DNA of 64,000 bases, from NCBI GenBank assembly GCA_014773175.1, contig VXCM01000068.1, positions 330,398-394,397 of the forward strand, given 5' to 3'. The DNA is from Lucifuga dentata (taxonomy: Eukaryota > Chordata > Actinopteri > Ophidiiformes > Bythitidae). The translations under genes and the position numbers were made by a program. This document shows, piece by piece, positions 1 to 11,600 of the stretch. The notes under the pieces are model-generated. The model was not told where the DNA came from. It did not search any database and worked only from the letters and a program-made list of their open reading frames with translations. The stretch's first letter is position 1. The number at the start of each line of letters is the position of its first letter.

Positions 1-3000
1 CCTCCAGCGGACAATGGGGATAGAGGGAGTTTTTAAATGAGGTCGATAAGATAACAGAAACACATTAGCGTGCAATGTGATCTGACACAGTACCCTGCAT
101 TAAATATCACCTTTGTGAAGCTTAATTTTGAGGTTTTGGTTTTAAGTGTTGTTAGGCAAATATCCCATAAAGCGCCTCAGTCAGTGTTAGAGCCACTACA
201 CCTCTGTGACAGTGTCGCATCTTTATGATTTTTCTGTCACTGCTTTTGTAAATGGATTAGCTATTTCAAAATTACTATCCTGTTTCTTTTATTTTAACTC
301 CCCCTAAATCACAATTACAAAGGCAGCTATAAAAGTAAGTTATATTAAGATAAATAGAAATTAGAAGTGCATGTCAGCATTAATAGAGGTCTGGCAATTA
401 TCATTCATCATCACACTGAAGTAATATGAAAATCTTAAGACAACGACATATGTCCAACAATAATCAGGTAAACAGGATACTTTTTAACAACATTACAAAT
501 TTCAGCCTCAGAAATTTCCTCTGATTTGAATTAATGCCTCTCTGACACAATTATACAAGCCTTTGTGACACATATTTGCAAGGCTACTGTACTAGATTGC
601 ACTGTATTGTAAGGAGTCCTGGCATCCTAAGTGAATTATCAGTGTGTCATAAGGAACTCATATTACACACAAACATACTGACAAGACAGAATAGCAAAGC
701 TGAGGCAAAAGAGGGTGTCAGTGACTCTGCATACGCTCATACACAGGCATGTACCAGAGAGAGAGAGAGAGAGAAAACAGGTGAGTGAGTGTGAGTGCAG
801 ATGGAAAGTTGGACAGAGAGTAAGAGATAAATAGAGGGTAGAGGTGGAGGTGACTGCGGCATCTTCCCCCTCATCCCACCTGGCGGGTCCACCTGTGCCT
901 CTCCAGAAAGCCCCTCGCCTCTGCTGATGGAAGCTCAGGCTGGATGCTGCTGGGCAAAGAGCTGGCAGCTCTCTGCCATGCATTATTTATCAGCCGGGGA
1001 TCTGCAGAGCTCTCTTGCTCATTCTCAATCTGCCATTCCTTAACTCCTTCTCACTATTGGAATCCATCCATTCTATATCTGCACCCATTTACACTTTCTT
1101 ACATCCAAAGCCTCTTGCCTTATCCTTCAGTTAGAAACAGTAATGTTTTATTAATCTGCTTTTGGACATTTTTTTTTTTTGATGCAGAATAGTCTCATGT
1201 CACAATTATTATTTTTTTTCTTGTGGAACAACTAGAAATTGTGCAGCTTGAGTCCATAAATAAAGACCAGATACTGTTTTTGTTATGTTGGCTGGCATTC
1301 CATTTGACACTGTAAGTCATGGACTTTCCTTTCCTGGTGAGGATGTAGAAAGGTGCAGCTAATCCTTATACAACACTAAATAAACCCACAGTGCTGAGAG
1401 CAGTCAAATCAGGTGAGCTATATGGACTCAGAGCCTTTCTGCTATCGGTTTCATGAAATCGATATTTTCTCAGGATGTAATGCATCCATGCAGTGGCACT
1501 GGCAGCTATTGTTTTTAAATTCCATATGGAGCAATGCTGGCAGATGTGCAATTACTGTATCACCTTTAATTGTGTTATTCTATATATCATGTTTCAGAGG
1601 ATTATTGTTTTGGAAAGCAATAACAATTGTGTACCTTCTACCACTTTCAGTATTGATGGAAATATATTGGTGAAGTGCCAATAGATAGTGCAAACAGATC
1701 TACTAGATATACATCTACCTAAACCTTTTGCATTGTTTTAATCTCCTGTTTACCAGTTAGACACCCTAGTGTACTGTACAGTATGTAGCCTACATGCCGT
1801 GTCCTTGTCGTGGAAAGTGCTGTATTTATTAGAAATAAATTGTTCCACATGGTGAGATTGTCTTTCTGATCATTTATTGAAGCTNCTGTATTTATTAGAA
1901 ATAAATTGTTCCACATGGTGAGATTGTCTTTCTGATCATTTATTGAAGCTTATTAAGAAGGGCACACAGTGAGTGCAAAAAAGAGTGTGCGTCAAGTAGG
2001 CAAGTATGTGTGTCTTTTATCAGGATTGCTAGCGGTTTAGGGAAGACTTCCTTTATGACAGATATGGATACACAGTCTATTGAAAACCAGTTACAACTGG
2101 TTTTGGGCTATGTGCTTGTGGTCAGACGAACAAAAATATCCCAAGGACATTTCTTAATACAAGAATAGTTTCCTAATACCAAAAAAAGGATATATGAAGA
2201 TGAACTGTTGAGGATTACACATTAACATAGTGTGTACTGATTATCATGGTGTACTGAAATAATGTCATGGTGACCTGAAAGCTAAAATTCCATTACATCC
2301 TCTGAATGTCTTCGTTAATCACTCTAGTAGTTTATCAAATTAAGGGCACATCCCCTGTGCCTGCGATTTGTTCAGTTAAGTCCTGTTGAAATACGAACTG
2401 GAGAGCAGATAAATCAGATGTCTTGAGGGATTCTGAGAAGAGCTCTTTGCTGTCCAGTATCTCAGTAATCATGTTATTTTGTGATAACTCCACAAGATTT
2501 TTTTTTTCTCAATAGTTGAATAATTTAGTAGGGGTCCATTTACTTTAAATACTGTGTCAGCCTTTCACAAAGAAGCAGCCCCGGGATTGACTCAGTCTGA
2601 GTCTTGGCGTTAGACTTTGATTACTTGATGTTTATCCTGCACTTGAGGATAATTGAAGGAAGGTGAATGATCAGAGAGAAGCTGATGCACTGCTGGATAA
2701 AACAAACAGGACTGATGAATAGATGTTTGGAGAAAGCTGCTTGGTTCTTAATGCTATGCTCATTTGTATATTGCAGCTCCTCTAAATCTTATTGTTCTCA
2801 GTGTTCCTACAGAGAGAGAGTTATTGAGGCAGAGCAGGTCCACTGAGCAGCAGATTGCTGTTCAGTCCCCATAGAGTGATTATTTTAATGAAACCTTTGT
2901 GTTACATTCAGCATATAATAATCATAATCCCTGCCACAAGTTTTAAAAAATACCTTAAAGTGAAATTTTCTAAGTTCATATTGACATCATTAATGAAAGT

Positions 3001-4688
3001 ATTAAGCATAAAACTATATATACACACACACAAGTCAGCAGCAGTACAGACAGCCTATAGACTGCCAAACACTGACCATTTTGTAAATCTGTTTATATCC
3101 TCAGCTTGGCAGTAGTAATGTTCTTCCAGGTTCAGGTCTAAGAACTGCAGGAACCTTTTCAAAAAAACAAAACAAAACAAACTACTTGTTTTCTTCTGCT
3201 GTAAATTTATCTAACATCTTGAGAGCAAACAAATAGGGCGAATAGGTTTCAAAATGCCCCAATGACTCAAAAACAGTCTTACACAGTATATGCACAATGG
3301 TGCAGCAGTAAAAGCTTTTTGGAGTTAGAGGTGGTAAGCACCACAGTGCAGGGAGAAATGGCTGTTGACCATTTCATATTGGGAGAGAGAAGAAAAATAC
3401 ATGTTACATCAGCCTTTCTGGTCTTGCACTTTGCTGTTGGAAGCTGAGGTAATCACGCTAAATCCTTAAAGGTATCCTGCAGAGTTTCTGACCAGTAGTA
3501 TATTTGAAAAATATGTTTACAAAATGATTAATAAGCATTTTGAACTGAAAATTTGTCTGTTTGATACAATTCCACATGGCCCCAGTGACGATAATGAGCC
3601 ATAAGTGGTAATAATGCACAAAAAAAAGTAAGCGAGGAAGAAGACCACTAACTGAAACTAATCATAAACCAAAACATGGATGCAATGCAGGTTTGAAAAC
3701 CTCCAAAAATGTTTTTTGCTGTCTACAAGGTAAAAAGGACTTTTAGACATTAAAGATACGCATAGTGTAGAGAAAACTCCAAAGAGGTTTAAATCAACAT
3801 AGGGCTACATAAAACTTGCAGACGTTTAATTTCACTTTTTGTTGTTTCTTAAAACTTTCCTGAACAACCAGATGGTGGCACTATAACATGCACCTTAACC
3901 AAGACGGATTTGCCAATAATTTTGAGATTTTCATTGGATTTGTTTTCCTGATATTGATTCATTTATGAAGAATCATTCCCATTCTCGTATACTTTATGCT
4001 ATAACTGTTTCTGACCCTTTTGTTGGGTCTCCTAGATTACAATTGTGAAATCCCAAGTGTCTGACTCTTAGAAATTTATTTTTTTGTTTGTTTGTTTTTT
4101 TTGTTGTTTTGCAAAAATTGGATGGGAAAGCTAAACTATTGAATTAAAGCTTTTCTGTGGTTACAGCTTTATATTCTGTCTCAATACTCTGACAGTCAGT
4201 ACGTTTACACTTTGTTTATACTCTGCATATATCTGAGAAAGCTTACTCTGAGTACCAGGACTAGATTATGCGATTGTGAATTGATTTATTCAGGCATGTA
4301 AATGTGATAATCAGAATAAGCCACCTCACATTTCCTCACCTTGCAGACTCTCCTCCATACTCCTATTACATAACATGTCATGCATATTCGATGAAATGTG
4401 GAATCATATTAATTCTGTCCATTCTTACTCGCATTAGTGCCTTAATCAGAGTATAGACAAATAAAAATAGTGTGCAAGAGTATAGTGTGCATGTAAACAT
4501 ACTGAGTGTTTCTCAGAATAGTCCATTTCTCTACTTAAACTGAGGTCATCTGTCTCAACATAGTTAAAAATGGATGTCATGTCTGAACAAGAAAGCCTCT
4601 CTGCATTCTGTTTCATCAGTCCTTCTTCAGCCTTTCTCACACTTCTGATTCTTCTGTCTTTAATTCGAACAGTAAGAGTTCCTCTGAA

Positions 4689-4693
<5 letters not shown>

Positions 4694-4738
<45 letters not shown>
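4694..4738. repeat. (CT)n microsatellite
   Basis: About 22 perfect CT units in a row. The Ser-Leu-rich frame running through it is a translation of the repeat and not a gene. Confidence 0.95.
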
Positions 4739-4744
<6 letters not shown>

Positions 4745-5919
4745 CCCTGAGTTTTAAATTGTTCAGCTGACATTATGAAGGATAAGTTGCAAATGTGGAG
4801 AGGTAACAGCCTCCAGAATTGCCCCGCTCCAAAGGCCATCAGCTGCTTATAAAGCCCATCTGGCAGACAAGAGACAAAATGACATGTTAGACTAAAGTCC
4901 TTTTACGTTTCTGCTGTACGTGGCTCATATGGCTTGTCTTACTTGATGCAAAGAATACCCAAATGCCAACAGGCTGTTAGTTAGTGTTCTCCCTTTATCC
5001 CTCTAATCTACAGCGTAACGGTTTGAGGTTTGAGTTCCCCAGTGGGCTCTGTCTGGCTGTTAACAGCCCTTGAGGCACCCAGAGGCTCCACAGCAAATGG
5101 CCTGTTACTGTTATCAGAACGTCTCCCCCCTTGGCTTCACCCACCCCCANAGAGTGGGGCCTAAACAAAGCCAGATGAGGGAGTCAGGAAGCCTTTCAGG
5201 ACTTCATTAGGTCTTCTCTCTGAGAGGGGAGGTTAAGAGCCCGGCAAGCTGGTACTGTTTAGCTGCTTAACGTCAACAGGAATGCTCACACAGCTGCCTC
5301 ATAGACCCACCAACCAGCACACACAGAACACGCCAACACCAAGCAAACACACACATGCAAATGCCAATTCTCACATCATAACCATAAGCACCTATCCACA
5401 CATACGTACACACAGACTGTCCCCATGTAGCCTCTAATTCACACACGGGCCACACAGGGACTTAAGCAGTCTTGGTACAACCATACTTTTGCTACGGGCA
5501 ACCCCCCCCACCACCACCACACACACACACACAGACAGCCATGTGTGCATGTGATGTTCCTGTAGTTCCTCTACCACTGCACTGTCTTCTCACAGATGAA
5601 GGTTGTGCAAAGTGCAGATTCATAGGTTCTCATAGTCAGTTGTTTCTGGTTGTACTTTTTGTATTCACTCTCTTCTGTTTGTTTTGTCTATTTTAGGGTG
5701 CTCTATCAGAGGCTTTGGCCTCTGCTGTCACCCTCAGATTCACTGTACCCTTGAGGTGACTCCGTCTGTTTCTGTGTCCTCCACCTCCCCTATGCGTTTG
5801 CCAGATATTGCATCTGTCTTTTCACACACACCAACTGACACAAAAGGTCCTGCTCCCTCTTTGTGTGTGTTTGTGTATGTGTGTGTATGCTTATGTGTCT
5901 GTTTTTCTGTCTCTATACT

Positions 5920-6150
5920 TAAGAGGACCAAATGTCCTCCCAGGTCTAGAAACAGGAGGGAAATCCTCAGGGAAGAGGACATTTTCTTTACTTGTTTGAG
6001 GGAATATTTTTAGGTAGGACATGGGTTCCAGTTTGGTTAAATTTAGGGCTAGCTGTTGGAGAGAGGGTTAATGATAGAGGTTACTGTTTTTAAGAAGTCA
6101 ATGGAAGGTCCTCAAAAATACTGCAAAACATGCTTGTGTGTATGTGTTTG
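5920..6150. repeat. Decayed interspersed repeat, possibly DNA transposon
   Basis: The segment has a GAGGAC-rich stretch, a GGTTA-rich middle, the motif TCAATGGAAGGTCCTCA and then a TGTGTGTATGTG tract. This order resembles a high-copy fish repeat I know only by its general look. Family and borders are uncertain. Confidence 0.3.
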
Positions 6151-7675
6151 GTTGTATGTCTTTCAGATGCATCTATTTAATGACCTGTAGATTTTTGTTT
6201 TCTATGTTGATGCTTTGTTCAAGATAAAAGTAGCTTGTCTGCCTGGTTAATTATTCAATCAACAGTTTATGTGTTGAAGCCTTTTTATTCTTTTATTATG
6301 ACTGGTTATGCAGTGTCAGAGTATGACATCCCGCATCATTGCATCTTAAAAACACAAAAGTGCTATAAAATTGCTGCCATGGAGCAAATGTCAAATGTGC
6401 TGTACTAGCCGTGACAGGGTAATTAATCCCTTCATTCTGTGATTTTACCCCAGTGCAAGTCTTGACAAATATTTCCACTGCGAAGGGGCACTGAGTGCCC
6501 CAAAAGAAGCTGTGGTCGGTTGTTTTTGGTGCTGATGCAACAACATCAAAGACTAACAGATGGGGTCTGTTATGTGCTTGTGTGTGTTGTGTGTGTGTTT
6601 CAGGGTGACCAGGACTAGGACTGGCTATGTGTTTGCTCTAGATCTTAACAGAGGGAGTATGAGCAGACCTGATCTGTAATCATCCTTTGTGTGACTCATG
6701 GATGAGCTTTGGAAGGCTGTCTGACTGTCTGTCTGACTGTCTGTCTGCTTCACTGAGAGGAGCAGCAGACACTTATGACTCTCTGGGCTGTACGAGTATT
6801 ACCTCTTTGAGTCCGTCAGACTCATTTTGACTAATTTTTGTGATAAATCAGCGTTGGTTTAACCCTGTCTGCTGCTTTTTCACACTTTTGTTCTCATTAT
6901 TGTTGACCTACATATTATGAAGGGCATTTTTACTTTGCTAACTTTCACTTTTTAATAATGCTAAGATATAACAGTATGCAAAACATGTACAGATTGCACA
7001 TTTTCTCTGTCTTAGATGTGGCCTCACAGTATTGCTTTTCTGAGTTTCACTATTTCAAAGATATTTTTCCATCATGTGTTTCCTCACCTTTATTATGATG
7101 TACATTTATGTGTGAACTTTGGGTAAGTACACTGCATTTTGTGTGTAACACATATGACACCACTTGAACTAGTGATATGTGAAGGAATCCTGAATGTCTG
7201 GAATATAGATGTTCACCCAGTTGATCCATCTGTGAGTCACTCACCATCATGTACGCCAGTGTCTCCTTCATCTCCATCAGTGTCCCTCTGCCCAGCCTTA
7301 GCCACTGTACGTGTGATGTCCTCATGCCCCATTACACTTTCACAGCTACACCACACATCCTAACCTGACCTGTTTCCCGCAGCCCTGTGAATGGGAGAGT
7401 TTGTGGGGGAGGAGAGCTGGGGGTGGCAATTTTTGGACAAGTATGGTGGGGTGGGTTGGTTCTGCTTCCTGTTCACTTCCTCTTCCTCCATCCTTCACCT
7501 TGTTTTCTGTGTCTCAATAAAATGTTCACCTCTTGGCATTGTTTTAGTCCAATCTGCTGCTCTCCTCTAACCAATCTCTTTCTCCTTTCCCATCCTCCTT
7601 CTTACCTTTCTGTCTCTCTGTCTTCTCTCTGTTACGATTAACTGGGCTCTGTCTTTATGTCGTATGTCCTTTTAG

Positions 7676-7768
7676 GCCCATGCGGTGCATCGCTGGCTAA
7701 TCGATCAGGAGAGTAGTGTGAGCTCTGAGATGCCGGATGGCCAAGGAGTATGGCACTATGATGATGAA
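7676..7768 (+). CDS. Candidate ank1 5' cassette exon (31 codons)
   Basis: A 93-nt open segment lies between a pyrimidine-rich acceptor (TCCTTTTAG) and a GTAAAT donor, with phase 0 at both ends. It would therefore splice in frame onto the first ankyrin-repeat exon at 24789, which also begins in phase 0. The peptide starts AHAVHRWLID, contains SSVSSEMPDG and ends HYDDE. It is acidic and Ser-rich, and I do not recognise it from any mammalian ankyrin isoform. It could be an alternative N-terminal exon of ank1, an exon of an unseen upstream gene, or chance. Splice sites and phase are seen; membership in ank1 is inferred. Confidence 0.4.
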
Positions 7769-8065
7769 GTAAATATCTGCAACACGTATATCTGGCTTTT
7801 TATATATCTATATATGTATATATATTCTATATTTATGACCATCTTGTATCTGTCACTTAAAGTTTGTGTCACTGTTGTTGCTGTTGTTGTTTTTATCTTC
7901 TCTCTTTTTGTTATGTGTTGCTTATGGTATTGTAGTTCTGGTTCCTTTGACTTTCTAGTGTTGCTGTTGTGCTGTGAGCTGGTTCAGTCAGGTGTCGTGG
8001 GATCAGGCTGGAGCTTTTTTTTCTTACTGTCCTTGCTTGACGTACTAACTTGCTGTTTTTGTTTG

Positions 8066-8650
8066 AAAGGACCATACTGGTCATTTTGCATGTTTGAGCC
8101 TAATTTATTCAATTTTCATACACGTAAGGTTACTGACAATCATTTCCCAAAGGATAAAACTGTATTTCAGCTNATTCAATTTTCATACACGTAAGGTTAC
8201 TGACAATCATTTCCCAAAGGATAAAACTGTATTTCAGCTATGCTGATATTTTGCAAAATCTCTTAATCTTTCAAAATCAAATATTCAAGCAAAACACCCA
8301 CCATAAAAATTGATGTTTCGCCTGGTAATAGTTACGCAGCCTTACGAAGTCACGGTTGTTAAAATTTTTCGATAAATGCAGGTCTTATTTTGGGACTATA
8401 TTCCCCGGTGGAGACATACATTCACTCTGCACTTTAAATTGCGCTTTAATGCTAAAATTACGAAACTTCGAAAAAACCTGAATGTGTTGTTCACAATGAT
8501 GGATTACCTATCCCAAGAACGTTTCAAGTATCAACAAATTGATTTTAATAGCAGAATGAACTNCTTTGGGAAATGATTGTCAGTAACCTTACATGTATGA
8601 AAATTGAATACATTAGGCTCAAACATGCACAATGGGTAGTATGGTCCTTT
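8066..8650. mobile_element. Non-autonomous DNA transposon with long terminal inverted repeats (copy A)
   Basis: The left end reads AAAGGACCATACTGGTCATT and the right end is its approximate reverse complement, ending GTATGGTCCTTT. The inverted ends run about 90 nt. The interior has no coding sequence. Two Ns (8173, 8563) and a 66-nt direct duplication (8107-8239) disturb the assembly inside it. The same family recurs in opposite orientation at 38175-38992 and as a diverged copy at 62800-63075. Superfamily is not determined because no clean target-site duplication is visible. Confidence 0.75.
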
Positions 8651-11600
8651 AATTTTTTCGTTTTGCGTTCTTTTGGCTTTACGTATTTCTATATAACATA
8701 AATGTGTATCTGTATCTATATTATTAACATCTATATCAGTGTCTGTGATATCTCTAAAATTAATGTTTTCAAGCAGCATATTACATGGCAAGAGTCCACG
8801 GGCAAAATATAGCTTTGATATTTTTTCTATAGATTCGATATTAGTTTAAATATATCTGCGTACCCTAGTACAGAAAGTACTTCACACGACACAGATTCAC
8901 AGTAATGATACTGCTTAGACAATAGTCCAAGTATTTTTCCTGTGGGTTCTTCTGATTCAAAAAATATGCTTGTGTTGTTATTTGTACCACTGTGTTTGTG
9001 CTTAGGATTAAATCAAAATGTGTGTTTGTGAGTTTTGTGAGCTTGTGTGTAGTGTGCTGTCGATAGAGAGAAACAGAGTGTGTGTGGTGTGTGTTGTGTT
9101 GGGGGGGCGGGTCCGACTCTTCTTATTTGTGCGTCTGGTGAAAAATAGTGTGCATGCTTTTGTTTGTGTTCTTGCATGGCTTCAGTCAGTTGTATGAGTA
9201 TTAAATTTGATCTGAATGTACGTGTTTTGTGTCATCTGTGTTGTGTCTGTGCTTCCGTCTGTGTTTGTGTATTTTTTCTTGTGCTGTGGTGTTTCTGGTG
9301 AGGCTGTAGACGTTGTGGTTGTGTCTGTCTTGTGCCACTGTCATGCCTTTGATGTCGTGCTTGTGTATTATGGCTATTGTGTCTTTCCTCACTGTTGTCA
9401 TGTGCTGTGCCTGTGTTTTCTCTGATTTTATCTCTTCAAACAGTCTGGGATACGTTTCCTAAAGGTTTTATTGCACCTTCTTTATCTGATAGATGATCTT
9501 GAATCCATTTCCACTCAGCGGAGGAGAGATCATCTAAGTGCAATAAGGCTGCTGGGAATCTTGTTCCAGACGACTCTTGCCCCTGATGATTTCCCCTCAG
9601 ATCTAAGCTCCCCCTTGCTCTCATGTCAAATTCCTAAACCTAGTCTATCAATCTCCATATTGCTCCTGTTCACTCCGGAGCGTCACTGGGGTTGCCTTCA
9701 CTGAACCTCAGCAAAATCATTTTCAGGTGACAAAACAAAGCATTTGGGAGTGCAGGAATGCAATAACATAGGTAGTAATAATAACGCAAATACACAAATA
9801 TTACAGGTATTCTTAAGGTAGCACGTTTAGTGGATATCCTCAAATTATGAAAACCACCATCAGTCACCATTATCATTGGCCAGTGGCCCCACACACAACA
9901 ATATGGAGTATTTCCTTTCCCTGGTGGTGCTCATGTGTGCATATGGTTTTCCTTTTTTATGTTTAGGATACTTTTCCTTTTGTATGAAAGAGTGAAACAA
10001 TATATTTATTTTTGTTTAATTATTTCTCAATCAGGACTATGTGAATATAGACCTAGTCCAGCTAGGTACTACAGACTCCCATCCTGGTTAGCAAGTAGAA
10101 TCCACTAGTTTACATATATAATAAATACATGAAAATGAGTGGGGACCTGAGGCACAGGATCATCCTACTGTCTTCATTGAGGTGCAGTGGTAGCCTGTCC
10201 TCTAGAACCCAGTCCCCTCACTGGCCCTTTGCCAGGGGAGCAGTGGAAAACAACAGCAGTATAAACCAAATCCCTGCAACAGGGTGTCTGCTTCCTCAAC
10301 TTGTATTTACTTTATAGTAACAGAAAATCCGCTCAGCCCTAAAACTGCTCCTGACTCAAAATTTTAAGTTCTCACCAGCTTCAATTTATTATTCTCAGCT
10401 GCAAGAACAGAGTGTAAAAGCTCTCACAATCATCAGATCATCCAGTAAAGCAATCTGGTGATTTACCTCACTATGGTGTCACTTTTTTAAGCTCTGATTT
10501 AATTTACACTAAAATGAAGAGCGTCATCAGATGGTCCATCCTGACCTGCCGCCTCCTGTAAAACTGAATTGTGAGACAACACAGGCTTGTGTAAAACTCC
10601 CGTCCCCTTTGCCACCATTAATATCAGCTGTTAGTGTGCTTGCAAAATATCCCTTATCATCCCACAGCTCTAATTACCCCTCAGTGAGTCTTTGGAGACA
10701 GATGCTTCGGGAGCCAAGCTACATTCGTCACAGTATGGCTGTATGGCAGACTCAATATGGAAAAAAAGCAAACTGTCACACTCTACACTGTCACATAAAT
10801 TTTCCCCCCTCTCAGTTTCTCTGTTCCAGCTGCTCCCCAGCCCACTGTAGATGCAGACTACATTAGGAGGCCCATTCATGTTCAGCCACCAGCAGTTGGC
10901 TGTAATTTGTTTCGGCTAAGGGGGGGCAGAGTTTAATTTACATGTGAAAGGCCATGGTGTATTCAAATATCATAGCTCTCATTTTTATGCTAGGGTTATT
11001 GATACCAGCTTTGTGGGATTCAGATTAAAGTATAGGGGGTTTTGTTACCACTGTGCAAAACTGCAGAATATGTGTAATAACGTCTTAGTTGGTCAGATAC
11101 CAACTTTAGGAAGAAGCAGGATTCTCTCCTTCTCTTGCTGACCCATTAGGAACTGATCTTTTCTGGCTTTTTGCAACAGTGAGATGCCTCTTGGGGGCAA
11201 TCTGGCCTACAAAGAACACTTTCAGGTGGGACCATCCCAAGTAACTATGGCCAATCTGGCATTATTAAAAATACATATACATCACACCTACAGCAGAGCT
11301 TCAACCCAGAAGTGTGTTGAAATTCTCCCAAATTATTTTCCTTATGAACATAAAGTGACCACAATTTTGCAAAGAGCTGTGATTCAGAATGTCATGCTTT
11401 TGTTATAAGCAGCTCTGTCTAATATGTAAGATCCATATTACCATGTAAAAAGTATGCTGGATTTGTGACTTAATTGTTGGATGCACTGGTGTATAAAATT
11501 TAGCCAAGATGAACAGCATTAAAATCAGTTTCCAGCTTATAGATACGATACATGTAATAGAAATGTACTTATCATGAAGCAATGTGAAAAACATAATATA

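Larger units (their letters stand above)
1..7675. other. Non-coding: 5' flank or first intron of ank1
   Basis: I see no supported exon on either strand. The open frames are short, lack ankyrin-like or other recognisable sequence and lie over simple repeats. The stretch holds a (CT)n run near 4694-4738, an AC-rich run near 5513-5533, a decayed repeat near 5920-6150 and a 65-nt assembly duplication around the N at 1885. No promoter could be recognised with confidence. Confidence 0.6.

Noticed and set aside
4570..4770. Open frame with long Ser-Leu run
   Set aside because: It is the translation of the (CT)n microsatellite, with no splice context or protein similarity.
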